Shown: positions 50,997 to 60,209 of the stretch, one piece after another
Layout of the letters: each line of letters opens with the position of its first letter
Numbering within the stretch: position 1 is the first letter of the stretch
Position numbers and translations under genes: made by a program
Assembly (NCBI GenBank): GCA_964419225.1
Contig: CAYQPF010000010.1
Span: 5,943 to 69,942, forward strand
Direction: 5' to 3'
Origin: CAYQPF01 sp964419225
GTDB taxonomy: Bacteria > Cloacimonadota > Cloacimonadia > Cloacimonadales > CAYQPF01
DNA: 64,000 bases
Notes under the pieces: model-generated
What the model was told of the DNA's origin: nothing
What the model saw: only the letters and a program-made list of their open reading frames with translations
Databases searched by the model: none

Positions 50997-51466
50997 GATT
51001 AACCTCCTACTCATTGAGTACTCGCTCAACGTAATGTCATACCATTATTTTGTCAAGTAAGAAAAATAGTTTAACTACTCAGGTACTTTTTCGAGAGTAA
51101 CCACAAATGGCCACAAATAAGAAACGAATGACATAAATAAAATAAAGAGAAGCTTTTAGGTGTTGGGTGTTAGTTGTTAGGGGAGTAAGAAGCACCAGTG
51201 CAGTCACAAAGGATGATCTTTTACAAACGGAGTTAAACCCTGTAGCTTCTCACTCTATCAACAATCTTTCTCAGGAGAAGAGCCTGCAGGCTTTTTAGGA
51301 TAATGACGCAAGCTGCGTCATCTCCCAGAGGAAAGACACTGACAAAAGAATCTGTGATCAAGTGGAACATAAAATGCTTTATACGACTTTGTTAATTGAG
51401 ATGTAAAAAATTAGTTGTTTTCAGGAAAGTAAAATTGCATGAGGAAATAAAAAGTTGGAGCGAAAG
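50997..51466. other. 470-bp divergent spacer
   Basis: Contains the TetR operator candidate, a CCACAAATGGCCACAAATAA tract near 51100, a GGTGTTGGGTGTTAGTTGTT 7-bp-like tract at about 51158-51180, and two short palindromes (AGCCTGCAGGCT at about 51282; ATGACGCAAGCTGCGTCAT at about 51302). No gene. Confidence 0.65.
51014..51029. promoter_or_regulatory. TetR operator candidate
   Basis: TTGAGTACTCGCTCAA is an imperfect palindrome 17 bp before the regulator's start. TetR-family regulators commonly bind such sites in their own promoter; binding here is inferred. Confidence 0.6.
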
Positions 51467-54352
51467 ATGAACAGATTGTATTTAGTTATTGTAATGGTAA
51501 TGTTGTCAGGATTCTTAAGTGCGTATTTTACACCTTATGAGAATCTGACAAATTCCAACGAGAAGACAGGGTTTGATGCGAAGAGTGGGACATGTTTCAG
51601 GGGCACTACGACATATGTATGTTATACGAAATTTTCCACAGCAGACAACTTTTCCCGGTTACTGTATTTAGAAAAGTTTAGAAATGACGGAACCAGGGAA
51701 ATCATCGAGGTTGATAGTTATGCCAATGCCGAAGGACTGACAGCACCTGTGCTTAATGTTACTTCGAATGGGAATGTCTTCATCTTTTACACTAAGAAGA
51801 ATGGGGTTAACGACAAGTTTATTGTATGTGTGGCCAAGATAACACCCTCCAATGCCATAAGTTTTCCGGGTTCAGTTGAGGATTATATTAGCGATGTACA
51901 AATTACAAGAAGTGAAGATAAAACAAATCTATATTTCAACAATCGAATCTTTAGACAGCTGTGTTACTATATGTATTACACAGATTCGGAAGTGTTAAAT
52001 TTGTTTAATAATGCCAATGACGGTAATTTTTATCATAAGTTTTCGGGAAATGATGTTATGCAGGGCAGAGTCCATAGCAATTCTGATATTTATTTAATGG
52101 ATAATGGTGGATGGCCTACTTTTTATGAAGCAGTTACGACAAGCGGTACTTTGAGACATATAAACGGAGCTCAAATATTCCCCAATCCACCACCAGGATT
52201 TGAAGTTAATGAAGTATTTCAGGATGGTTTTTTGACAAATGTACCCAGAGTTGAGATCCACAATGAGTCTTCAGAAGTGGTTTATTATTATCCATTTGGA
52301 CAAAACCCGAGTGCAAACATAGATATTATCAAAGTTGAGATCCAAGGTAGTCAGGCAATATTTCAAACCGGAGATATTACGTCACCATTTAGCAAGTGCT
52401 TTAAAGTATATGATTCTTTTCCGGATGCTTTACATCCTGACACCCCTATTGGAGATTCTCTCTGTGTTAACTTTCTTTCTGTTGTAGATACCATTTGGAC
52501 AAATCCAATACCAATGAATATTCCGACTAATAGTATTATTTATATTCCGGCCACACTTTGGATCAAGGGGCAAATATCAGGAAAACAGGTTTGGCAATCC
52601 AGGGAATCCACTTATATAACAGGGGATATTACTTATTCAGGCACAGAACCCGGACAAAATCCCAATGCAAATACAACTGATTATTTCGGGTTAATCTCAG
52701 AAATGAGTATTTTTCTGAAGTATAAATACCGCATGAATTCTGAGCCCATATCATATGCTAACAGTCAGGGTCCGGATGGGGATATTTATCTATACGGAGC
52801 TTATGCAGCTTTAGGCAAGGGAAGTACAACAGATCCCAACGGTTGGCGGGAAGATGGTGTATTCAGTTTTGAGTATCAACATCCGCATGGTTCTGTACCT
52901 GACTTCAGAGGGATTTCACCCTTCACAGGTGCCGATACAGTATTCACCAATATTGACCTGCATAAATATAGGTTTCCACCCACAAACGGTACAGAGTATT
53001 GGCAGCATTGGCCTTATACTGCTGATAATGGCACGCCGACCAGTTATCCATATGCTTCTTTAACTGATTATCCCTGGTATGGTTCAACAGATTGGCCGTG
53101 GTACAATCCTGTCTGGCCGGAAAAAAGACCGTTGGACATAAATAATCCCGATCCTGCGACAGAGATCGTCTATGAGAGAGGAACCGTGCACATGTTTGGA
53201 TCTCTCGCACAAATGAAGAAAGGCTTATTATACAGAACAGGGCAAGTGGATGCCTTAAATCCTGATCTGGGATCTTGGGGTAATTACCAATACGGCCCGG
53301 CACATCCACCTACAGGTTATCAGTTTGATTTCAAATATGATCCAAGACTGGAAAACTCGCCTCTGCCCTACTTCCCCGGTGTAATGCAGACTAATTGCAC
53401 ATATTATCACCGGACAGTTAATGCGAATGGAATTCAGACAGTAATAGACAGTTTGGCTAGTGTCAAGGATTATAAGGACTTTATTTGTTCCAAATCAGGA
53501 GACCTGGAAGTTCTTCTCTCTATGCATTATGATTCGGACTCGCTTTACTTTTCTGTTTCCAATGATGGTGGTCTGGTATTCAATGATCATGTCGAATCTT
53601 ACTTGAATACAAATATTCCTCAGACCAATAAAATCCATGATTTTCAGGTTTGGGGTAATAGCGGATACATCCTTTACAGTGAATTTGATAATCCCAGCTT
53701 ATACATTTTGAAAGTAGATTTCTCCAATTTTAATATGAATCTGATTCTGGTGCAGGCATCAGACTATGAGCATCAGGACTTAATGGAAGGAAAGTTCTTT
53801 GTTTCAAATACAGGTAAATTGTTGCTTACATTTGGAAGCAGTATCATGCGGATTTATGAGAATAATGTCTGTTCTGTAATTGCCATACTGCCTGAAACTC
53901 AGATAGTGAACAAAAGAGTAAATCTTTCTTTTGATGAAAGTGACTCGGTTTATGTTTTTATAAGTGGCATAGATTATGAGCAGGGAACTGCTAATCCTGA
54001 TTATAATGCATTATTGTTTTGCCGTGGCGATCTGGGTGGAATCACACCTAATGCAGACAATCAGGTTACTCCTGTTTTGCCCTTGAGTATGGTGAATTAT
54101 CCCAATCCCTTCAATCCGACTACAATGATTGAAATGAATATTCCCAGTGCAGGGATGACCAGTCTGGAGATTTACAACTGCAGGGGTCAGAAGGTGAAAA
54201 CATTAGTGAATACCAATTTGGGAAGTGGTATCCACAAAGTTGTTTTTGAGGGAAAAAATGACCAGGGTAATGTTCTGTCTTCTGGTGTTTACTTTTCCGT
54301 GCTAAAGTCTTGCGGTCAAACAACTAAAAGAAAAATGCTGTTGATCAAGTGA
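51467..54352 (+). CDS. large secreted protein with sorting tail
   Basis: 961 residues from ATG 51467 (GGAG six bases upstream; the frame's earlier TTG at 51455 overlaps that site). Signal peptide YLVIVMVMLSGFLSA. The central region (MQGRVHSNSDIYLMDNGGWP, then IYIPATLWIKGQISG and YITGDITYSG) is reminiscent of DUF4900-type pilus-related domains, a weak resemblance. The tail is complete: YPNPFNPTTMIEMNIPSAG, EIYNCRGQKVKTL, SSGVYFSVL, KRKMLLIK. Probably exported by type IX secretion. Single gene; a bidirectional terminator follows. Confidence 0.82.
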   Translation: MNRLYLVIVMVMLSGFLSAYFTPYENLTNSNEKTGFDAKSGTCFRGTTTYVCYTKFSTADNFSRLLYLEKFRNDGTREIIEVDSYANAEGLTAPVLNVTSNGNVFIFYTKKNGVNDKFIVCVAKITPSNAISFPGSVEDYISDVQITRSEDKTNLYFNNRIFRQLCYYMYYTDSEVLNLFNNANDGNFYHKFSGNDVMQGRVHSNSDIYLMDNGGWPTFYEAVTTSGTLRHINGAQIFPNPPPGFEVNEVFQDGFLTNVPRVEIHNESSEVVYYYPFGQNPSANIDIIKVEIQGSQAIFQTGDITSPFSKCFKVYDSFPDALHPDTPIGDSLCVNFLSVVDTIWTNPIPMNIPTNSIIYIPATLWIKGQISGKQVWQSRESTYITGDITYSGTEPGQNPNANTTDYFGLISEMSIFLKYKYRMNSEPISYANSQGPDGDIYLYGAYAALGKGSTTDPNGWREDGVFSFEYQHPHGSVPDFRGISPFTGADTVFTNIDLHKYRFPPTNGTEYWQHWPYTADNGTPTSYPYASLTDYPWYGSTDWPWYNPVWPEKRPLDINNPDPATEIVYERGTVHMFGSLAQMKKGLLYRTGQVDALNPDLGSWGNYQYGPAHPPTGYQFDFKYDPRLENSPLPYFPGVMQTNCTYYHRTVNANGIQTVIDSLASVKDYKDFICSKSGDLEVLLSMHYDSDSLYFSVSNDGGLVFNDHVESYLNTNIPQTNKIHDFQVWGNSGYILYSEFDNPSLYILKVDFSNFNMNLILVQASDYEHQDLMEGKFFVSNTGKLLLTFGSSIMRIYENNVCSVIAILPETQIVNKRVNLSFDESDSVYVFISGIDYEQGTANPDYNALLFCRGDLGGITPNADNQVTPVLPLSMVNYPNPFNPTTMIEMNIPSAGMTSLEIYNCRGQKVKTLVNTNLGSGIHKVVFEGKNDQGNVLSSGVYFSVLKSCGQTTKRKMLLIK

Positions 54353-54472
54353 TCAGCATCAAGCATATTTTCTGGTATCATATGCAGGATATTGAGACTA
54401 TCAGACCTGTAGTCACATGATACGAATTTTAAATAGTGATCAAAGCATGTAACATTGCCTGCTAAAATGATA

Positions 54473-54510
54473 AAACCGCCATAGTTTATAATCACAAACT
54501 ATGGCGGTTT
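54473..54510. terminator. bidirectional terminator
   Basis: AAACCGCCATAGTTT (54473-54487), 8-base loop, AAACTATGGCGGTTT (54496-54510): a perfect 15-bp stem between convergent surface-protein genes, with T-rich flank on the plus side. Confidence 0.85.
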
Positions 54511-54521
54511 GATTAAATGTA

Positions 54522-56438
54522 CTACCTGTTATTCGTTTCTTTGCTTGAGCGTATCAGACTTGATCTTCCAGGTTCATCTATTACAGAAGTAACTTTGAAG
54601 AATTTTGCTGTAGAAGTAAGAATACTTGTTGTCCAACTGGTTCCTAAAAGAGACCCGGAATAATCCAGAGCAAAATCAGAATTATTTTCTGAAGAATATA
54701 CATTATAAGTTGAGGCTCCCTTAACCAGATCCCAGCTCAAAGTCAAAGTACCTTCAGAAATCTGGATAGTTATATTTCCCGGAATACCATTGGAGAATTC
54801 CTGACTGGCAGGAATGCCCCAAACATTATTCGAATTTTTAGCTCTAATGTACAATATATGCTCACCACTGGAAACGATTCCGGTTTGAGCAGTAATACTT
54901 ATATTAAATGACTGGGCCGGACTTAACAGAACTGGTGTGCCCATACCAAACCCTGGATCTGTATCAATGAAATATTCCATCGCCACAATATTAGCATTCT
55001 GTCCGCCCAAAGCATTGGATATAACACATACCATTTTTCCTTTAGGCATGCCCCACACATTGCTTGAATTTTTGGCTCTGACATATAATTTATGCATTCC
55101 AGCACTCAAGGCAGAGGCATTAATGATAGCATTATAATCGACAGTATTCCTGCTGATGATTTGAGTTCCATTGCCAAAGCCAGGATCAGTGTCAAAGAAG
55201 TATTCAACATTGGTAACATTAGCTGCAGTTCCACCGGCATCTAAATTATTGGGAACGAAGATAACCTTTGTTTTGGGGATACCCCATTGTCCCGCCTGAT
55301 TTCTGGCACGAAGGTACAATCTGTGAATACCTTTAGTCAATGTAGAAGCATTGATGATAGTATTGATATCGACTGTGTTTCTTGTGACTATCTGGGTTGC
55401 ACTTCCCAAGCCGGGATCTGTGTCAAAGAAGTATTCAACATTAGTAACATTAGCTACAGTTCCACCAGCATCTAAAGTATTGGGAACGAAGATAACTTTT
55501 GTTTTGGGGATACCCCATTGTCCTGCCTGATTTCTGGCACGAAGGTACAATTTGTGAATACCTTTAGTCAATGTGGATGCATTGATAATAGCATCGGTAT
55601 CGACAGTGTTTCTACTGACTATCTGGGTTGCACTTCCTAAGCCTGGGTCAGTATCAAAGAAATATTCCAGATTTGTAATGTTGGCAGCAGTTCCCCCGCT
55701 TTCCAAATGATAAGGAACAAAGATTGTTCTCTTAATCGGCATACCCCAATTGCCTGCAGCATTAATTCCGCGAATATAGAGTCTGTGAGTACCTGCGGTT
55801 AAAGTTGAAGCATTTAGGATGGCATCGGTACTTACGGTATTTCTGCTGATAATCTGAGTAGCGTTTCCCAATCCCGGATCAGTGTCGAAGAAATACTCAA
55901 AGTTATTAATATTGGCAGCTGATTCACCGGCATCCATTTGTGCTGGAATATAAATTGATTTCACACGAGGTAAACCCCAATCTCCGTTATCATTTTTAGC
56001 CCGGATATACAATTTATGCACACCTGTGGTTAAGGAAGTTGCATTGATAATGGCATTTGTATCAACAGTATTACGGCTGAAGACCTGTGTGCCGGCACCA
56101 AAACCCGGATCAGTATCAAAGAAGTACTCAATATTATTGATATTGGCAAGTGTTCCACCGGCATCTAATTGAGTTGGAACAAAGATATTTTTACAATAGG
56201 GTATTCCCCAATTCCCGTCAGATGTTCTGGCCCGGATATATAGTCTATGAATTCCGGGTGACAGGGAAGATGCATTCAGAATCTGATAATAGTCAACGGT
56301 ATTCCGGCTTGTAAGAGGAGTAACGAAACCCATACCAGGATCAGCATCAAAGAAATACTCTATTTGGTCTATCTCAAGAGCAAGTAAAACACTTGAGAAG
56401 AAGAGTAAAATTGTAAGCATGGACAGGCTTTTTTTCAT
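54522..56438 (-). CDS. surface protein with seven 77-residue DTDPG repeats
   Basis: 638 residues with signal peptide (about 1-20, SMLTILLFFSSVLLA). Residues 26 to about 554 are seven tandem units of about 77 residues, each starting EYFFDTDPGxG and containing INASxLTxGxHxLYxRAxN and WGxP; the DxDPG start may bind calcium (inference). Units 4 and 5 (257-333 and 334-410) differ at 8 of 77 positions, so they duplicated recently. The last 85 residues look fibronectin-like (LTLSWDLVKGASTYNVYSSE). It lacks the sorting tail of its neighbours. It follows the beta-helix protein gene by 43 bp. Confidence 0.85.
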   Translation of the reverse strand: MKKSLSMLTILLFFSSVLLALEIDQIEYFFDADPGMGFVTPLTSRNTVDYYQILNASSLSPGIHRLYIRARTSDGNWGIPYCKNIFVPTQLDAGGTLANINNIEYFFDTDPGFGAGTQVFSRNTVDTNAIINATSLTTGVHKLYIRAKNDNGDWGLPRVKSIYIPAQMDAGESAANINNFEYFFDTDPGLGNATQIISRNTVSTDAILNASTLTAGTHRLYIRGINAAGNWGMPIKRTIFVPYHLESGGTAANITNLEYFFDTDPGLGSATQIVSRNTVDTDAIINASTLTKGIHKLYLRARNQAGQWGIPKTKVIFVPNTLDAGGTVANVTNVEYFFDTDPGLGSATQIVTRNTVDINTIINASTLTKGIHRLYLRARNQAGQWGIPKTKVIFVPNNLDAGGTAANVTNVEYFFDTDPGFGNGTQIISRNTVDYNAIINASALSAGMHKLYVRAKNSSNVWGMPKGKMVCVISNALGGQNANIVAMEYFIDTDPGFGMGTPVLLSPAQSFNISITAQTGIVSSGEHILYIRAKNSNNVWGIPASQEFSNGIPGNITIQISEGTLTLSWDLVKGASTYNVYSSENNSDFALDYSGSLLGTSWTTSILTSTAKFFKVTSVIDEPGRSSLIRSSKETNNR

Positions 56439-56481
56439 GTGACTCCCTCCCTTGGAAGTTTAATCCTGATGAGAGTTAGAG

Positions 56482-57582
56482 TTAATTTCCGCTTTGAGCC
56501 TCAACATGCACATTTAATTGCCCGGTCGGGCTAACAATATAAGGACTTTCAAATACAGTGATCATAGGCAGGGAGGTGATATACCATTTATCATTGAATG
56601 GTGCATCTCCTCCATAAACCCCAATATCCTGTCCATAGATACCTGTACCAATAGCTTGGGAACCAGAGCAAAGGTGATAATCATAGTTTACAATATCTGT
56701 TACAACAGTACTCATCGGCACATTTTGTAAATTTGTGGAAGCTGATGGTCCGGTATAACCGAAGCTTCCACTCAGGATATTATACTGGAACTGAGCATAT
56801 TTTTCAAAATTTTCCATATTGTTAAAGATACAATTAGTAAAAACTGCCCCTGCAGTACTAAAATAAACACTTAGTTCAGGTTGGCTTTCGTTAATATTAT
56901 CATCAATAAACAGCTTATGGTTTGTTGTTTGATTACTGGTGAACACACAGTTATTAAAGGAAGCAGAAAACACGGGTACTAAATCTCCAAGATGATAATA
57001 GGGGCCTGAAACATGGGAATTTGCATATTCTGAAACTGAGTTTTCAAAAATGCAGCCTGAAAACATTGTTGTTGTATTGCTCCTTAAACTAACCGCTCCA
57101 TTTTTAATATAACAGCCTAAAACTAAGTTGTTTGTTCTATCTTCTTGAATGTATAAAGTACTCATATAGTTATACTTCAGAATTGTATTAGAACCTCTAA
57201 GCTCAAGAAAGCTAAGGATACGGCAGTTGGAAATTGTACAATTATCTGCATAAAGTGAAAAATCACCATACAATTCTAATCCGATCAAGGTACTACCTCC
57301 AGCACCGGTACTCAGACCAATTCTGATTCTTGTTTTAGGGAAACTCAGATTCCCGGGAATGAAACCGCCACCGATGATAGTAAGAGGTTTGGCTAAATAA
57401 AAAGTACCATAGTCTGTGGGTGAAGGATATACATAAAGAATGTCTCCGGAATTGGCAGCAGCATATGCATCAGCAAAGTTGTTGTAATCGCCGATGGAAG
57501 GGACATTATTATCGACTTTGATAATGGTTGCGGATAAAGATAATGCAAAAAATGCTAACAAAATAATCAATGTGCTTTTCAT
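56482..57582 (-). CDS. secreted beta-helix-like protein
   Basis: 366 residues with a clear signal peptide (LIILLAFFALSLSATII). The body looks like a right-handed parallel beta-helix: short repeats around asparagine and cysteine (DNCTISNCRILSF, NNLVLGCYIKNGAV, NTTTMFSGCIFENS). The first lines (YNNFADAYAAANSGDILYVY) match the start of many FCB beta-helix proteins. It ends LNVHVEAQSGN without a sorting tail. First gene of a two-gene unit with the DTDPG-repeat protein, suggesting the two work together on the surface. Confidence 0.8.
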   Translation of the reverse strand: MKSTLIILLAFFALSLSATIIKVDNNVPSIGDYNNFADAYAAANSGDILYVYPSPTDYGTFYLAKPLTIIGGGFIPGNLSFPKTRIRIGLSTGAGGSTLIGLELYGDFSLYADNCTISNCRILSFLELRGSNTILKYNYMSTLYIQEDRTNNLVLGCYIKNGAVSLRSNTTTMFSGCIFENSVSEYANSHVSGPYYHLGDLVPVFSASFNNCVFTSNQTTNHKLFIDDNINESQPELSVYFSTAGAVFTNCIFNNMENFEKYAQFQYNILSGSFGYTGPSASTNLQNVPMSTVVTDIVNYDYHLCSGSQAIGTGIYGQDIGVYGGDAPFNDKWYITSLPMITVFESPYIVSPTGQLNVHVEAQSGN

Positions 57583-57739
57583 TTTTTCCTCCAGGATATT
57601 AATTTACAAAAAAATACTCTTTATTGATAGCTTGTCAAGTTTTTCTTAGGGTTTATGGGGTTTGAAAAGCAAAAAACTTGACAACAAGTTAATTGGATCT
57701 AATATTTTGACATTAAGTGAGCAGAGAATAGAGGTAAAG

Positions 57740-58987
57740 ATGATGGAAGAAAAAGAGGATCATAGAAAACCGGAAACAATTCAGACAGAACCGAAGTCGG
57801 AATTGAATCTGCAAGATTTGGAAGAGAAGAGATCTAAAATTGATACAATGATAAGCGTCGGTGGAGATTTAGCAGGCAAGTCTGACAGTGATAATAAAGC
57901 GAAGAATCTTCTTCTTGAAGCAATAGAACTGTGTCGTGAAATAGATTATGAATATGGTATAGCCAAGGCCAATCAAAATCTTGGCAATCTCAGTTATGCA
58001 AATTTCGAATATCCTCAGGCCATAGATTTTTATCAGACATCTCTCAATATATATGAGAAATTAGGTCAGGAAGCTAATGTTGGGAATATCCACAACAATT
58101 TGGGACTTGTTTTAATGAATTTGAAGCAATTCAAACAAGCCAAAGTATATTTATTGAAGTCACTCAAAATTGATCTGAAGTACAATAATTTAGACAGTTT
58201 AGCGAATAGCTATCTCAATTTAGGCATTTTATACCGTCAAACAAATCGATACAGTACTGCCTTGAAATACTATAACAAACATTTGGAAATAGCAAAGCAA
58301 TGCAGTGATGAGGTTAAGTATGCCAAGGGTTTGAATAATATTGCCATAGTGTATCGGCATCAAAAGGATTATGAGAAGTCCATTACCTGTTTGAAAGAAT
58401 CTATTCATTTACACAAAAAGTTTAATTCTGAAGTCGGTTTGGCTAGTAATTATCTGGGTTTGGGTGGATTGTATTATCTAAATAAGCAGAAGGATTTAGC
58501 ACTAAAGTATGTGAAAAGAAGTTTGAGAATTGCTAAGAACATAAATAACAGAAAGGCTCTAAAGGAAATATATAACACCTTGTTTCAGTTGTATCAGGAA
58601 GAAAAAGATTATGAATTGGCCTTGCATTATCATAAGAAATATTCCGAATTAGCCCAAAAGATCTTCACCGAGGCCAACAGTAAAAAAATGGAAGAATTGG
58701 TAACAGAATTGGAGAAAAAGGATTTAGAGAAAAAAGCAATTTTAGCAACAGCGATAACAGCGAGTCATGAAATAAATCAACCTTTAATGATTTTACAAGC
58801 GAATATGGAAATTGTCTTCCTCAAGTTTGCTGATACGGAGCATGCACAGAAACTGGAGAAATATCAGGTCAAAATTGAGGAATCCATCAACAGAATTGAC
58901 ACTGTTCTCAAGAAATTAAGTTCCTCCAATTACACGGGTTTTACCAATTATGTGGATGGTGTACAGATGGTGAATTTGGGGCAGTAG
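57740..58987 (+). CDS. TPR protein with histidine-kinase DHp domain but no ATPase domain
   Basis: 415 residues from ATG 57740 (AGAGG five bases upstream; the frame extends back to a TTG at 57662). Residues about 40-310 are six or more tetratricopeptide repeats (YGIAKANQNLGNLSYANFEY; ANVGNIHNNLGLVLMNLKQF). The last 90 residues are a DHp/HisKA segment with the H-box SHEINQPLMIL. The protein then ends at MVNLGQ: the N, G1 and G2 boxes of a kinase ATPase domain are absent. It may be a phosphotransfer or dimerisation protein acting with another kinase, or a truncated kinase. Confidence 0.8.
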   Translation: MMEEKEDHRKPETIQTEPKSELNLQDLEEKRSKIDTMISVGGDLAGKSDSDNKAKNLLLEAIELCREIDYEYGIAKANQNLGNLSYANFEYPQAIDFYQTSLNIYEKLGQEANVGNIHNNLGLVLMNLKQFKQAKVYLLKSLKIDLKYNNLDSLANSYLNLGILYRQTNRYSTALKYYNKHLEIAKQCSDEVKYAKGLNNIAIVYRHQKDYEKSITCLKESIHLHKKFNSEVGLASNYLGLGGLYYLNKQKDLALKYVKRSLRIAKNINNRKALKEIYNTLFQLYQEEKDYELALHYHKKYSELAQKIFTEANSKKMEELVTELEKKDLEKKAILATAITASHEINQPLMILQANMEIVFLKFADTEHAQKLEKYQVKIEESINRIDTVLKKLSSSNYTGFTNYVDGVQMVNLGQ

Positions 58988-58995
58988 AGAAGGGG

Positions 58996-59020
58996 AATGG
59001 ATTGAGGATTGAGGATTAAA
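58996..59020 (+). repeat. 7-bp-unit repeat, GGATTGA type
   Basis: GGATTGAGGATTGAGGATTA: three units beginning nine bases after the stop of the TPR/DHp gene. Confidence 0.85.
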
Positions 59021-59213
59021 CCAGCAAGAAGAGACATTTTTCAGAACATTTACAATGACTAACACACACTGTGAAAGTAAGAATCTACTTCTTCCCTATT
59101 CTTTGACTACTTCTTCCTTGGTGTTCAATCACAAAGAACCTGATGATTTTAAGTTAAAAATTGACACATAAGCTCCTTAATACAAAATTGTAAATTGTTT
59201 TAGTGGAGGAAAA

Positions 59214-59582
59214 ATGTATAAAATAAATTACAGTTCCCATTTCTCGGCAGCACATCGTCTGATAGGATATGACGGGGCTTGCAGGGATTTACACGGGCAT
59301 AACTGGAAGGTACGGGTATGCCTGGGATGTGAAAATACAGATGAAATAGGCTTGACTATAGATTTTAATATCGTGAAGAAGATCTTAAATAAATTGATGG
59401 AAGAATTGGATCATAAGTATTTAAATGAATTAACAGCTTTCAGGGATTTGAATCCGACATCTGAGAATATAGCTAAGTTCATTTATCAGGAATTTAAACA
59501 AAGAACCAATGACTTAGGTGCAGATATACTGGAAGTGGAAGTATGGGAATCGGATAAGTCATCCATCATATATTACGAGTAG
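59214..59582 (+). CDS. queD: 6-carboxytetrahydropterin synthase QueD
   Basis: 122-residue enzyme of queuosine synthesis. Zinc ligands H15 (FSAAHRL) and the pair in HGHNW, with the catalytic Cys in CRDLHGH, are present. Other signatures: DFNIVKKILN, LDHKYLNE and NPTSENIAKFIY. The start has GGAGG upstream. It heads the queD-engB-dxs-mnmE unit. No preQ1 riboswitch-like sequence was found upstream. Confidence 0.95.
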   Translation: MYKINYSSHFSAAHRLIGYDGACRDLHGHNWKVRVCLGCENTDEIGLTIDFNIVKKILNKLMEELDHKYLNELTAFRDLNPTSENIAKFIYQEFKQRTNDLGADILEVEVWESDKSSIIYYE

Positions 59583-59585
59583 AAG

Positions 59586-60200
59586 ATGATCAGTATATTA
59601 GATTCAACTTTTATTATCAGTGCAGTTAAGCCGGTTGATTATCCATCAGCAGAGTTCAGTGACATAGGATTTGTAGGCAAGTCTAATGTAGGAAAATCAT
59701 CAATGATCAACACCTTGCTGAACAGGCGGATGCTGGTAAAGGTTAGTTCTACGCCTGGCAAAACAAGGTTGTTGAATTTCTTTAAGATCCGGTTCCGCAA
59801 AGAGGATGATACGAAAGAGATCGGCTATTTCAATATTGTGGATTTTCCGGGATATGGATATGCGAAGGTCAGTCATTCTGAAAGAGAATCCTGGAAGAAT
59901 ATGATCCACTCATATTTTATTGAAAGAGAACAATTGCGAGGTTTGGTGATATTAGTTGACATTCGTCATGATGCAGATCCCAAGGATCAGCAGTTGTTGG
60001 AGATGGTCAAGAACAGTAATATCACATATTTAGTAGTGGCAACCAAGTCAGACAAAATTCCCAAGACCAAGATACATTCATATTTAACTTCGTTAGCTTT
60101 GGGTCTTCAAATAGAGAGATCGAAGATTATTTCATTTTCTTCACTGAAGAAAACAGGAATAAAAGAATTACTTAGTTGGATAGAGAACAGAATCATATAA
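59586..60200 (+). CDS. engB: ribosome biogenesis GTPase EngB/YsxC
   Basis: 204-residue GTPase needed for 50S assembly. G1 GKSNVGKSS, G2 region SSTPGKTRLLNFF, G3 DFPGYG, G4 ATKSDK. Length and order of motifs are typical. It starts three bases after queD. The gene after it is dxs; all are on the plus strand with short gaps, so one operon is likely. Confidence 0.96.
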   Translation: MISILDSTFIISAVKPVDYPSAEFSDIGFVGKSNVGKSSMINTLLNRRMLVKVSSTPGKTRLLNFFKIRFRKEDDTKEIGYFNIVDFPGYGYAKVSHSERESWKNMIHSYFIEREQLRGLVILVDIRHDADPKDQQLLEMVKNSNITYLVVATKSDKIPKTKIHSYLTSLALGLQIERSKIISFSSLKKTGIKELLSWIENRII

Positions 60201-60209
60201 GGAAGCAAT

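Noticed and set aside
59020..59213. preQ1 riboswitch upstream of queD
   Set aside because: No conserved preQ1-I or II core or pseudoknot-forming sequence could be found; only a TTGACA at 59161 without a good -10.
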